From Chloroflexota bacterium (GTDB lineage Bacteria; Chloroflexota; Dormibacteria; Dormibacterales; Dormibacteraceae): a stretch of 64,000 nt of DNA. The position numbers and the translations under genes were made by a program. Under the pieces are notes generated by a model. That model was not told the origin of the DNA. It saw nothing but the letters and a program-made list of their open reading frames with translations, and searched no databases. Within the stretch, counting starts at the first letter, position 1. Each line of letters starts with the position of its first letter. Shown piece by piece: positions 51,012 to 60,722 of this stretch. The stretch is from positions 1 to 64,000 of the forward strand of contig VBIU01000014.1 of the NCBI GenBank assembly GCA_005880945.1. The letters are read 5' to 3'.

Positions 51012-52013
51012 CTACTTGAGCATCGCTGCGGTCGCGACGAGCTGGCTTTCCGTGCCCAGCGCGATCACCAGGTCGCCTTCTTCGAGACGCAGCTCTCCGC
51101 CTGGATTGGCATGAAGAGTCCCATCGCGCCGGCGCAGCGCCAAGACCTTCGCCCCCGATGCATCGAGCAGACCGGCGGCGTCGAGAGTCTTGCCGAGGGC
51201 TGTCGTGCTCTGGCCGACGAGGACCTCCTCGACCCCGATCTCCGATCCCCCGTGGTGCAGCGTGTCGAGCACGTCCACAAGGGCCGGGTGCACCGCCAGC
51301 TCAGCCATCCGGTGACCGGCCATGCGGTACGGAGAGATGACGCGGTTTGCCCCTGCCAGCTCGAGCCGCCGCGCCGAATCGGGGCGCCCGGCCCTGGAGA
51401 TGATGAAGAGGCTGGGGTTCAGCGCTCTGGCCGCGAGGGTGATGTAGACCGAGCGTTCATCCGAATCGACAGCCGAGATCAAGCCGCGCGCGCGCTCGAT
51501 CCCGGCTTGCTTGAGGATCTCCTCGCTCGAGGCATCGCCCTCGATATGGAGACGGTCTTCGTTCTGCAGACGCTCCAGGGCCTCTGGGGTCTGCTCGACG
51601 ACCGCGTAGCGCACCTTGTGCTCTTCGAACTCGATGGCGATCTGCGTTCCGATGCGGCCGTATCCACAGATGATGTAGTGATCGCGGAGCTGGTCGAGCC
51701 GGCGTTCCAACTGACGCTGTCTCCTGTAGAGGCCGAAGTTGTTCTCTGTCAACGCCTCGGCGAAAACGCCGAACCCGTAGAGCATCGTACCCACACCGAC
51801 GACGATCAGGGCAGACGTGAATATCCGGCCGGCGGTGGACTGGGGATGAACCTCCGTGTAACCAACCGTGCTGATCGTGATGATCGTCATGTAGAAGGAG
51901 TCGAGAAGGTCCCATCTGTCGATGAGGGCGTACCCGGTGACGCCGATGGCGATCACGATTGCCAGCAGCACGCCCGGCAGGCGGAAGCGACGTAACGGGT
52001 GGGCGACGTGCAT
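51012..52013 (-). CDS. Potassium channel with TrkA-N/TrkA-C regulatory domains
   Basis: Selectivity filter ISTVGYTEVHPQ; RCK GYGRIGTQIAIEFEEHKVRYAVVEQ; C-terminal LEEGDLVIALGTESQL. Confidence 0.9.
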   Translation of the reverse strand: MHVAHPLRRFRLPGVLLAIVIAIGVTGYALIDRWDLLDSFYMTIITISTVGYTEVHPQSTAGRIFTSALIVVGVGTMLYGFGVFAEALTENNFGLYRRQRQLERRLDQLRDHYIICGYGRIGTQIAIEFEEHKVRYAVVEQTPEALERLQNEDRLHIEGDASSEEILKQAGIERARGLISAVDSDERSVYITLAARALNPSLFIISRAGRPDSARRLELAGANRVISPYRMAGHRMAELAVHPALVDVLDTLHHGGSEIGVEEVLVGQSTTALGKTLDAAGLLDASGAKVLALRRRDGTLHANPGGELRLEEGDLVIALGTESQLVATAAMLK

Positions 52014-52018
52014 TGTCC

Positions 52019-52786
52019 TCACCGTTTTTCCCGGCGCCGCTTCTCCATCTTCGCGACCGCTTTCCAATGGGCAGGGTCCGCCCAAGTTCGGGCGAACGCC
52101 TCGACTGTCGTGTCGGCAAGCTCCGGGCTGCGATGCGGCCGCACGGCGTTGACGGAGCTCTTGATGCCGGCGGTCGCGGCCGGCGGCGCTTCGGCGATTC
52201 CGCGCGCGACCTCGTGGAGCCGGTCGTCGAACGCCGTGCTCGGTACCACCACCTCCACCAATCCGAGCTGCAGGGCTTCAGCGGCAGACATCACCTGGCC
52301 GCCCAGCAGCATGCTCAACGCGCGGCCGCGGCCGACCATGGACGCAAGTCTCTCTGACGCACCCCATGCCGGCATCAACCCCAATGAGATCTGGGCGAAG
52401 CCGATGCGTGCGTGCGCAGCCGCAATTCGGAAATCGCAGGCCACCGCCAGCTCTGCACCACCGCCGAACGCATCGCCGTTCAGGCCGGCGATGACTGGAA
52501 TCGCGAGCTGGGGTATGCGGTCGAGGGTCGCTCGCATGCGATGGGCCATCGCGGCGGCCTCCTCTTCGGAGCGGATCTGCTCTAGCTCCTTGATGTCGCC
52601 CCCGGCGCAAAAGGCTTTGTCCCCTGCGCCCCTGATGACGAGAACGCGAGCTCGCTCCGTCCGCACGGTCTCGAGAGCATCGTCGAGCTCGGCCATTGTC
52701 TGCAGCGCGAGGGCGTTGCGCGCGCGAGGCCGGTTGATCGAAAGAGTCGCGACGCCGCCGACGACCTCGAGCCGGAGGTCACGCAT
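52019..52786 (-). CDS. Enoyl-CoA hydratase/isomerase family protein
   Basis: NRPRARNALALQTMAEL, GAGDKAFCAGGDIKEL, GDAFGGGAELAVACDFRIAA. Track start 53479 is antisense/run-on through fumC. Confidence 0.92.
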   Translation of the reverse strand: MRDLRLEVVGGVATLSINRPRARNALALQTMAELDDALETVRTERARVLVIRGAGDKAFCAGGDIKELEQIRSEEEAAAMAHRMRATLDRIPQLAIPVIAGLNGDAFGGGAELAVACDFRIAAAHARIGFAQISLGLMPAWGASERLASMVGRGRALSMLLGGQVMSAAEALQLGLVEVVVPSTAFDDRLHEVARGIAEAPPAATAGIKSSVNAVRPHRSPELADTTVEAFARTWADPAHWKAVAKMEKRRREKR

Positions 52787-52803
52787 CCTGGAGTCCCCCT
52801 TTT

Positions 52804-54222
52804 TCAGCCGCCTCCGCCAGGCCCCTCGAGGCCGGGCTTCGTCATCTTGCCGAGGTCGAGCACCTTGTTCAGCGTGGCTTCGGGGATCCCTTTCGTTCGC
52901 GCCAGCTGGCGGATCGAGCGGCCGGTGCGCATCGACTCCTTGGCGATCTTGGCCGCTTCGTCGTAGCCGATGATCGGGTTCAAGGCTGTCGCGAGCATTG
53001 GGCTTCGCTCGACCAGCTCGGGTCCACGGTCGGTGGCCTGCAGCCCCACGATGCAGCGCTCTGACAGGTTGCGGGTGGAAGCTGCCAGCAAGACGATCGA
53101 TTCCAGGGAAGCGACGCCCGCAACCGGCATCATCACGTTCAGCTCGAACAGGCTCCCCGACTGCCCGCTCATGGCGACGGTGATGTCGTTGCCGAAGACG
53201 CGCGCGACCACCATCGTCAGCGACTCGATGATCACCGGGTTGACCTTGCCGGGCATGATGCTCGAGCCTGGTTGTGTCTCGGGCAGGCGTAGCTCGCCCA
53301 GTCCTGCGATTGGGCCCGAGCCCATGAGCCTGATGTCTGAGCCGATCTTCCACAGGCTGATGGCGATTGAGCGCAGCGCGCCGTGTGCCGCGACCAGGAC
53401 GTCCAGCGTGGCCTGCGCGTGGAAGTGATTGCGCGACTCGTGGATGGCAAGGCCCGTCATCTTGGCGAGTCGGGCGCACGTGATCCTGGCGTACTGCGGA
53501 TGGGAGTTGAGGCCGGTGCCGACCGCAGTGCCACCGAGCGGGACCTTGACGAGCTCGTCGACGGCGCCCTGCGCCCGCCTGATCGACTCCTCCACCTGGC
53601 CGGCATAGCCCCTGAACTCCTGGCCCAGGCGTATTGGCGTGGCGTCCTGGAGGTGCGTGCGGCCGGTCTTCATCACCGGCCAGAGCTCACCGCTCTTTGC
53701 CTCGAGCGCCTTCTGAAGCTGGCGCAATGCCGGGATTAGCTCGCCGGCGATCGCGACGGCGCATGAGATCTGGATCACGGTCGGGATGACGTCGTTTGAC
53801 GACTGGCAGAGGTTGACGTGGTCGTTCGGGTGCACCACCTTCGAGCCACGCTCGGCTCCGAGGATCGCGATGGCACGGTTGGCGATGACCTCGTTGGCGT
53901 TGGTGTTGGTCGAGGTGCCAGAGCCGGTCTGGTAGACGTCGATCGGGAACTGGTCGTCGAGCTTGCCGTCGATCACCTCCTGCGCCGCCGCGGCGATCGC
54001 GCGGGCCCGCCTTCTCGCGAGAAGGCCGAGCTCGCGGTTGGTCTGAGCCGCCGCCTTCTTCACCATCCCCAGGGCGCGTATGAAACGTCGCGGGAACGGC
54101 TGGCCGGAGATCGGAAAGTTGAGGACCGCCCTCTGCGTTGAGGCGCCGTAGTAAGCGTCCGCGGGAACTTCCACCTCACCCATCGAGTCGCGCTCCATGC
54201 GAACCCGCTTCTTATCTGGCAC
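52804..54222 (-). CDS. fumC: Class II fumarate hydratase
   Basis: PADAYYGASTQRAVLNFPIS, TGSGTSTNTNANEVIANRA, GSSIMPGKVNPVI. Confidence 0.95.
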   Translation of the reverse strand: MPDKKRVRMERDSMGEVEVPADAYYGASTQRAVLNFPISGQPFPRRFIRALGMVKKAAAQTNRELGLLARRRARAIAAAAQEVIDGKLDDQFPIDVYQTGSGTSTNTNANEVIANRAIAILGAERGSKVVHPNDHVNLCQSSNDVIPTVIQISCAVAIAGELIPALRQLQKALEAKSGELWPVMKTGRTHLQDATPIRLGQEFRGYAGQVEESIRRAQGAVDELVKVPLGGTAVGTGLNSHPQYARITCARLAKMTGLAIHESRNHFHAQATLDVLVAAHGALRSIAISLWKIGSDIRLMGSGPIAGLGELRLPETQPGSSIMPGKVNPVIIESLTMVVARVFGNDITVAMSGQSGSLFELNVMMPVAGVASLESIVLLAASTRNLSERCIVGLQATDRGPELVERSPMLATALNPIIGYDEAAKIAKESMRTGRSIRQLARTKGIPEATLNKVLDLGKMTKPGLEGPGGGG

Positions 54223-54249
54223 TCACGGAGATTCTAGAGTGGCTGTGCG

Positions 54250-55143
54250 ATGCGATTGGCGGCTGTGGACATCGGCAGCAACACTGTTCACGTGCTCGTG
54301 GCCGACGTCGTCCGCGGGCGGCTCCAGGACGTGGCGCATTACGTGGAGATGCCCGAGCTCGGGTCCCAGGTCGCCCGGACAGGCTCGATCGGCAGGCGCG
54401 CCAAGCCGGCGATCCGCGCCCTTCGGTCGGTGGTCGCCCGGGCCCGGAACCATGGGTACGACCTGCTGATCGCAGCCGCGACGGAGGCGGTTCGCCAGGC
54501 TTCCGACAGAGATGAGTTCGCGCGACAGGCGAGCGCGGCGATCGGCACCCCACTGCGCATCCTCGCCGCCGATCGGGAGGCTGAGCTCAGCTTCATAGGC
54601 GTTGCCTCCAACCACGCCGGGAGGCGGGAATGGGTGATGGTCGACCTGGGCGGCGCCTCCACTGAGGTCGTGATCGGTCTCGGACGCAAGATGGTTCGCT
54701 CGGCCACGTTGCCCATCGGGTCGGGTGTTCTCGCCAGCACGTACTTGTCGGACCCGCCAAAGCCTGAGGAGCGCGCCCGGATGCGAAGGGCGGCGCTGCG
54801 GGAGCTCGCTCACGCCCCCGACGCCGACGTGGAGCGACTGGTGGCGACCGGTGGGACCGCCTCGAACCTCCCGCAGGTGCTGGCGAAGCGCAACCCACCG
54901 GCAGTCCTCACGACAGCGGACCTTCTCACCTGCGAGAGCCGGCTCGACGGGGGCCGGGCGGCCGATGTGGCCGCGCGGGTCCTGCTGCCGCAGAACCGGG
55001 TCAGGGCCATGCGGGCAGGGGTCGAGGCATTTCTCCTGCTCCTGGACTGGTACGGGTTGGCGCTCCTCCACATCAGCCACCAGGGTCTCCGTCACGGCAT
55101 GCTCCTGGCGTATCTGGAGCGCGGCGAGGACTGGTGGAGGTAG
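54250..55143 (+). CDS. Ppx/GppA phosphatase family protein
   Basis: MRLAAVDIGSNTVHVLVADV, EREAELSFIGV-type region, WVMVDLGGASTEVVIG. Confidence 0.9.
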   Translation: MRLAAVDIGSNTVHVLVADVVRGRLQDVAHYVEMPELGSQVARTGSIGRRAKPAIRALRSVVARARNHGYDLLIAAATEAVRQASDRDEFARQASAAIGTPLRILAADREAELSFIGVASNHAGRREWVMVDLGGASTEVVIGLGRKMVRSATLPIGSGVLASTYLSDPPKPEERARMRRAALRELAHAPDADVERLVATGGTASNLPQVLAKRNPPAVLTTADLLTCESRLDGGRAADVAARVLLPQNRVRAMRAGVEAFLLLLDWYGLALLHISHQGLRHGMLLAYLERGEDWWR

Positions 55144-55173
55144 TTCTTCTCCTCATGTGGGTACAGTGAATTT

Positions 55174-56139
55174 ATGGACGTCGTGAGAGACCGAAGCGCC
55201 ACTCTGAAGCTGGCGCTTGGGCTGACCTGCGTGATCCTGGCGGTCGAGGTCGCCGGCGGCCTGGCGGCGCACTCCCTCGCGCTCCTCTCCGACGCAGGCC
55301 ATGTCCTGACCGACGTGTTCGCCCTCGGCCTGGCCTGGTTCGCGGTGGCGCAGGCACGGCGGCCGGCCGACCAGAGGCGGAGCTACGGATACCACCGCGT
55401 CAGCATTCTCGCCGCCCTCGTCAACGCCGTGACCCTGATCGTGATCGTGATCGCCATCACCTATGAGGCTGTGCGTCGCCTGGCGAGTCCCGAGCCGGTC
55501 CAGGCCGGCATCGTCATCGCGGCGGCTCTTGCGGGCGTCGCGATCAACTCGTTCATAGCGATCGGCCTGCGGAGGGAGCCGCACGACCTGAACCTTCGCG
55601 CGGCGCTGGTGCACGTGGTCGGCGACGTCGCGGTGTCGGCCGGCGTCGTCGTCGCCGGCGTGATCATCCTGCTCACCGGTTTTCTCGCCGTCGACCCGGC
55701 GCTGTCCATCGTCATCGGCGCCGTCATCGCGTACAGCGCATGGAAGCTGGTGCGCGAGACCGTGAACCTTCTTCTGGAGGGAACACCGCGCGAGATCGAT
55801 CTCGCCGCGGTGACGAACGAGATCAACGACACGACGCTGGTCAGCAGCATGCACGACCTCCACGTGTGGGCCCTCTCCTCCGACGAGATGGCGCTCAGCG
55901 TCCACGTGGTTGTGGACGACTGCCCGCTCGGCGAGGCCGAGCACGTCGTCCGAGACCTGGAGCAGCGGCTTTGCGATCGATTCGCCATCGGCCATACGAC
56001 CATCCAGGTCGAGAGCTGCCATCCGTGTGGTGAGATCAACCACGGCGCGGGGGCCCACAACCACCCGCACGACCAGGTGATGGTCGTCAGCTCAGCAGCG
56101 CGTCCTCCTGCTGCAGGATCCTCCGCGCCACTGCGATAG
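55174..56139 (+). CDS. Cation diffusion facilitator (CzcD-type) transporter
   Basis: LLSDAGHVLTDVFALGLAWFAVAQARRPADQRRSYGYHRVSILAALVNAVTLI, C-terminal CHPCGEINHGAGAHNHPHD. Confidence 0.93.
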   Translation: MDVVRDRSATLKLALGLTCVILAVEVAGGLAAHSLALLSDAGHVLTDVFALGLAWFAVAQARRPADQRRSYGYHRVSILAALVNAVTLIVIVIAITYEAVRRLASPEPVQAGIVIAAALAGVAINSFIAIGLRREPHDLNLRAALVHVVGDVAVSAGVVVAGVIILLTGFLAVDPALSIVIGAVIAYSAWKLVRETVNLLLEGTPREIDLAAVTNEINDTTLVSSMHDLHVWALSSDEMALSVHVVVDDCPLGEAEHVVRDLEQRLCDRFAIGHTTIQVESCHPCGEINHGAGAHNHPHDQVMVVSSAARPPAAGSSAPLR

Positions 56140-57736
56140 CGGACGCGTAAGTCGAGTCCATACCGCGATAGCTCAGGCCGCGTGCCCCGAGGGTTCGCGC
56201 CTGCGTGTACGGCGTGTCAGAGGCGTAATGCACGATGCCCAGGTCGAAGTTCAGGCGGGCCATGTTGACGCTCTCACCCAAGGGGTAGCGTCCGGGCATC
56301 GCGATCTCGTAGCACGCGTCGAGGTACGGCCCTGCTTCCATCTCCACGATCGTGTAGCGCCCCTGGTAGTAGAACTCGAGGTAGTCGCGGTTCTGCAGGA
56401 ACGTCCCGCGCACCGCGACCGCGCGCTGGTTGTCGAGGGCAGAGCCGTAGACGAGGTTTGGCTGAACGTCGGCCGCGGCGAAGCAGTTGTCGAGCCAGTA
56501 GGTGTTGTCCGAGTGCTCGTTGTGCACGACGTTGGGGATCATCACGTCGCCGACGTCGGCGTTGAGGGTGGCCGCTTTGCCCAGGACGTAGACGCCGGCG
56601 ACCCATGACGCCTGCTCCGCGACCTGACGGAGGATGTGATAGGCGGCCATGCCCAACGGATAGTCGACGTTAAGGATGCAGGCTCCCGATGATTTGAGCT
56701 TCTTCTCGTCCACGCGTCCGACCCTGGGATCGATTGCGGAGTGGTCGAGCTGAGCCAGCTTGAAGACTTGGGCCGCGGAATCGACGCCCGTGCCTTTCGC
56801 CGCTATGTGGCGGATGCCGTTGGCCGCCTCCATCTCTGCGCGACGCTGCCGCTGCCGGTCGCGGTCCGGGTGGAAGTCGAACAGGTGGCGGGCGCTGTAG
56901 TACAGCCAGTTCTCGGGTGAGGCTCGGCTGTGCCCCGCCTCGAGCTTGCGCCTCTCCTCGTCGAGCTCTGGTTGGTTGCGGTGGATCCAGTCGCGGATCT
57001 CCGCATCGAACTGACGCGCAACCCCGGTCAGGACGTTGATGAGGCTGTGCGCGTTGGAAGACACGAAGTAGATGGGCGCGTCGCGCACGCCGAGCTCGTC
57101 CATCGCGGCGGCGATCGGCAGCCACCACCGGCTGGCGTTGCGGGCATAGCCGAGATGGCTGCCGCCGATCATGCGCAGGACGATCCGGCATTCCTCGCGC
57201 TTGATCGCCGCCAGGGTCGCGGCGAAGCTCTCACCCCAGGCCTCGTGGAGCCGGCGCCAGTCGTCCTCGGTGGCGCCGGCGGCCTGTCGCTCCTGCTCGT
57301 CTTCGAGCTCGACGTCCTGCAGAGATAGGTGCAGCTTGTTCCACTCGATCTGGTAGGCGACGAGCGTCGGGACGAGGTCGTCGATGTCCGAGGTGGACGC
57401 GATCAGGACGGCCAGCGTGTCACCGTCCTGGTACCAGCGGCGCCTACGGGTGTCGGCTCCTAGGACGGCCTTGAACCCCTGCGGGCTCTGGCCCATGACC
57501 ACCGTGCGGCAGCGGCCGATGGCCTCCGGGAGCCGCCGGACCGCGTAGAGGAGGGCGCCCATGTCCGTCTGCGGCTCCGCGGCGAGCGGATGCAGGACGG
57601 AACCCATGCCCAGGTGCGCCTGCACCAGGGACTCGATCTTGATGTCGCCCGAGCTCTGCAGCATGGTGGTGTACGTACGCACGTAGAGCTCGACCGCGTG
57701 CTTCCCGGTCCACCCGGCCTTGGGCGGCGATTCCAT
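56087..57736 (-). CDS. Conserved hypothetical protein; C-terminal part vaguely nucleoside-phosphorylase-like
   Basis: Long well-composed ORF; GKAATLNADVGDVMIPNVVHNEHS...YTIVEMEAGPYLDACYE resembles the phosphorylase-superfamily 'EMEa' motif only weakly. Confidence 0.6.
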   Translation of the reverse strand: MESPPKAGWTGKHAVELYVRTYTTMLQSSGDIKIESLVQAHLGMGSVLHPLAAEPQTDMGALLYAVRRLPEAIGRCRTVVMGQSPQGFKAVLGADTRRRRWYQDGDTLAVLIASTSDIDDLVPTLVAYQIEWNKLHLSLQDVELEDEQERQAAGATEDDWRRLHEAWGESFAATLAAIKREECRIVLRMIGGSHLGYARNASRWWLPIAAAMDELGVRDAPIYFVSSNAHSLINVLTGVARQFDAEIRDWIHRNQPELDEERRKLEAGHSRASPENWLYYSARHLFDFHPDRDRQRQRRAEMEAANGIRHIAAKGTGVDSAAQVFKLAQLDHSAIDPRVGRVDEKKLKSSGACILNVDYPLGMAAYHILRQVAEQASWVAGVYVLGKAATLNADVGDVMIPNVVHNEHSDNTYWLDNCFAAADVQPNLVYGSALDNQRAVAVRGTFLQNRDYLEFYYQGRYTIVEMEAGPYLDACYEIAMPGRYPLGESVNMARLNFDLGIVHYASDTPYTQARTLGARGLSYRGMDSTYASAIAVARRILQQEDALLS

Positions 57737-57833
57737 CGCCCGAATATAGACCTCCGGTACGGGCGGCCCGACTTACAAAACGTTTACGCACTTTGATGGA
57801 AACCGTGAGCGGATTGGGTGTGTAGTTGATCTC

Positions 57834-58562
57834 GTGATCAACAGATTGGCGAGACCCACCTGGCTACGAACCATCGGGCTTGCCGCCGGCGCGGCGGCCG
57901 TCTCGGGCGCGGCGGTCCTGGTGACCGCGTCGGCCGCGGGATACAGCGTTCCGTTCTTCTCCAACCCCTCCGGCCAGGCGCCCATCGCGAGCACGGAGTC
58001 GCTCGATCAGAAGGCGGGCACGCCATCCCCCCTGTGCACCGACTTCCTGACCCACTTCTCTGCCGACCTCAACACGAGCCAGGCCGCCCTCAATGCCGCG
58101 TTCCAGAAAGCGATCGGTGAGACGCTCGCGGATCAGGTCAAGAGCGGCAAGCTGACCCAAGCGCAAGCCGACGCGATCAAGCAGAAGCTCGCCGGCCGGG
58201 CGCCATGCCAGATCGCCGGCGCCCTGCGGCGCCCAGGCAACAAGCTCGGTGCGTTCAGACCGGCTTACCTCAGCGCCGCGGCCTCAGCGCTGGGCATCAC
58301 GGACGAGGCCCTGAAGGCCGATCTCGCCAAGGGCATGACACTCGCCCAGATCGCCGCCGCCCAGAAGCCGGCGGTGACCGAAGCACAGTTCCGCAGCCGG
58401 GTGATCGCCAAGCTGACGCCCGTCCTCGATGCTGCGGTGACGAACAAGAAGCTGACGGCCGCACAAGAGCAGGCGATCATCAAGCGCCTACAGACCGGGC
58501 CGATCCCGCTGTGGAGCAAGCCGGCGCCTTCGCGCACCGCGGCAGGCCTGCCTACGCCTTAG
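57834..58562 (+). CDS. Exported alpha-helical protein of unknown function
   Basis: GTG start; signal-like IGLAAGAAAVSGAAVLVTASAAG; repeated 'LTQAQADAIKQKL'/'LTAAQEQAIIKRL' helices. Confidence 0.65.
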   Translation: MINRLARPTWLRTIGLAAGAAAVSGAAVLVTASAAGYSVPFFSNPSGQAPIASTESLDQKAGTPSPLCTDFLTHFSADLNTSQAALNAAFQKAIGETLADQVKSGKLTQAQADAIKQKLAGRAPCQIAGALRRPGNKLGAFRPAYLSAAASALGITDEALKADLAKGMTLAQIAAAQKPAVTEAQFRSRVIAKLTPVLDAAVTNKKLTAAQEQAIIKRLQTGPIPLWSKPAPSRTAAGLPTP

Positions 58563-58564
58563 CG

Positions 58565-58927
58565 CTATTCCTCTGGCGGCAGGCTGCCGCCCAGCCGGCG
58601 CATCAGCTCTTCGAGCAGGTCGCGGGTTTCCGGGTCGGACATCAGCTTCTGTTGCATGTCCTCCGCCGAGCGCCGGATCTCCGGATCGCTCAGAAGGCGC
58701 TCGGTCATGCCCTGGAATCGCGAGGCCATGTCCTTCATCGCCGCCTCCTGCGCAACCTGGATGAGGACAGGTTGGCTGGCCGCCGCCACGACAGCCTCCG
58801 CCTGGGCGCGAAGCATCTCGATCCCTTTGCAGCCGAGGCATTCTCCCTTGAGGCCGCAGTGGCAGACCTGCGGGCGCAAACGATCCAGCGCGAGATGAAG
58901 CTCTGACATGTCAGTCGGTCCGGCCAC
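58565..58927 (-). CDS. Small Cys-motif protein (120 aa)
   Basis: CHCGLKGECLGCKG putative metal-binding motif; sits immediately after acyl-CoA synthetase. Confidence 0.5.
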   Translation of the reverse strand: MAGPTDMSELHLALDRLRPQVCHCGLKGECLGCKGIEMLRAQAEAVVAAASQPVLIQVAQEAAMKDMASRFQGMTERLLSDPEIRRSAEDMQQKLMSDPETRDLLEELMRRLGGSLPPEE

Positions 58928-58936
58928 GGATCTAGG

Positions 58937-60715
58937 TTAGACCGGCTTCTTCCGTGAGTACATGGACTCGATTTCGGCGGCGTAGTGCTGGGCGACGAAC
59001 TTGCGCTTGATCTTCAGCGTCGGCGTGATCTCGCCCGCCTCTTCGCTGAACGGGCGAGGCAGGAGCGTGAAGTATTGGATCGCTTCCCAGTTACCGACCC
59101 TCTTGTTCACGGCGTCGACTGCCTGCTGAATCAGAGCGATCACGCGCTCGTCGTGGGCGAGATCCTCTGGGCGTCCCGGAATCCTCTTCGTCACGGCGCC
59201 CCAGTCGGGGACGATCAGCGCTGTCACGTAAGGCTTGCTCTCGCCGATGACGACAGCCTGCTCGACCAGGTCGTCGCGCTGGATCTCGAACTCGAGCTGC
59301 TGCGGGGCGACGTACTTGCCCCCCGCGGTCTTGATGAGGTCCTTCTTGCGGTCCGTAATCTTGAGGAAGCCGTCCGCGTCGAGCTCGCCGATGTCACCGG
59401 TGCGGATCCACCCGTTGTCCAGCATCTCCGCGGTCGCGACCGGGTTGTTGTGATAGCCGAGCATGTTGCCGGGGCCGTTGACCAGGATCTCGCCGTCCTC
59501 CGCCAGCTTCAGCTCGATGCCAGGGAAAGGCTTGCCGACGGTGAGGAAGCGGTGCTGCGTGAGCGTATTCGAGCTAACGCCGGATGACGTCTCGGTCATG
59601 CCCCAGCCGTTCAGAATGGGAACGCCGATCGCCCAGAAGAACTCCTCGATCTCGCGAGCGAGCGCCGCGCCGCCGCTGATGAAGAACCGCAACCCGCCTC
59701 CGACGAGCCGCTTGCGCAGCGGCGCCAGCACCAGCCGGTCGGCCAATCTGTGCTCCGCCTTCAGGAGCGGCCCAGGGCGTGGTTGGTGAGAGAAGCGGGT
59801 GCCGACGCCGATCGCCCATTTGAAGAGCGCTCGCCATATCGCGGGCGACTCGCGGACGCGATCCATGACGCGGGCGTGCATCTTCTCGTACACGCGGGGC
59901 ACGCTCAAGAGGATGGTCGGTTGAACCTCGACCAGGTCGTTGGCAAGCCGGTCCACCCCTGACAGCCAGGTCTGCCCCCCGAACACGAGCAGCGAGAGCA
60001 TTCCATTGATGCGTTCGAAGACGTGCGAGAACGGAAGCCACGACAGCGTGAAATCGGACTCGCCGATCGGGTGCACCTTGATCGCGGCGCGTGTCGCATC
60101 CACCAGGTTGCGATGGGCGAGCTCGGCGCCCTTGGGATCGCCTGTGGTTCCCGACGTGTAGACGATCGTGCAAACGTCGTCAGGGCGAATGTTGCCCAGC
60201 CGCCGTATCACCTCATCCAGATGTTGGGGCTGTTGGGAGACCCACTCCCTCACGTCGGCATCCATGCGGACGATCCTTCGCAACTTGTCGGTGGTCTTCA
60301 GCTTGGCCGACATATTCGCGTCGGACATGATCGCCATCACCGCTTCGCAATTGGCCGCGATCGTCTGTGCCACGTCCGGCACCGTTCCTGAATAGATCGG
60401 CACGGCGACGGCGCCGGCGGCCTGGATGGCGAAATCGCAGTAGAGCCATTCGAGGCTGTTGGCGCCCATCAGCACGACGTGCTCGCCGGGCTTGACCCCC
60501 GCCTCGACCAGCGCGGATGCGACGGCCAGGATGTCGCGCCTCACGTCCGCCCACGTCGCGACCTTCCACTGCTTTCCGGCCGGGTAGTGCACGAGCGGAC
60601 GGTCGGCGTATCGCTGTGCCTGTCGGAAGAACACGCCGACGGTCGTGCGGTCGGCGATCGACTCGGGATTCAGATCGCGGGCCGCGGTCCCCTCATCCGA
60701 TGTCCGCAGGGACAT
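58937..60715 (-). CDS. Long-chain acyl-CoA synthetase (AMP-forming)
   Basis: TIVYTSGTTGDPKGAELAHRNL, NGWGMTETSSGVSSNT, GWIRTGDIGELDADGFLKITDRKKDLIKTAGGKYVAP. ATG 60715. Confidence 0.95.
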   Translation of the reverse strand: MSLRTSDEGTAARDLNPESIADRTTVGVFFRQAQRYADRPLVHYPAGKQWKVATWADVRRDILAVASALVEAGVKPGEHVVLMGANSLEWLYCDFAIQAAGAVAVPIYSGTVPDVAQTIAANCEAVMAIMSDANMSAKLKTTDKLRRIVRMDADVREWVSQQPQHLDEVIRRLGNIRPDDVCTIVYTSGTTGDPKGAELAHRNLVDATRAAIKVHPIGESDFTLSWLPFSHVFERINGMLSLLVFGGQTWLSGVDRLANDLVEVQPTILLSVPRVYEKMHARVMDRVRESPAIWRALFKWAIGVGTRFSHQPRPGPLLKAEHRLADRLVLAPLRKRLVGGGLRFFISGGAALAREIEEFFWAIGVPILNGWGMTETSSGVSSNTLTQHRFLTVGKPFPGIELKLAEDGEILVNGPGNMLGYHNNPVATAEMLDNGWIRTGDIGELDADGFLKITDRKKDLIKTAGGKYVAPQQLEFEIQRDDLVEQAVVIGESKPYVTALIVPDWGAVTKRIPGRPEDLAHDERVIALIQQAVDAVNKRVGNWEAIQYFTLLPRPFSEEAGEITPTLKIKRKFVAQHYAAEIESMYSRKKPV

Positions 60716-60722
60716 CGACTGG

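Noticed and set aside
52787-53479. 5' extension of the enoyl-CoA hydratase ORF
   Set aside because: Lies inside fumC in another frame; ATG 52786 fits the family start.
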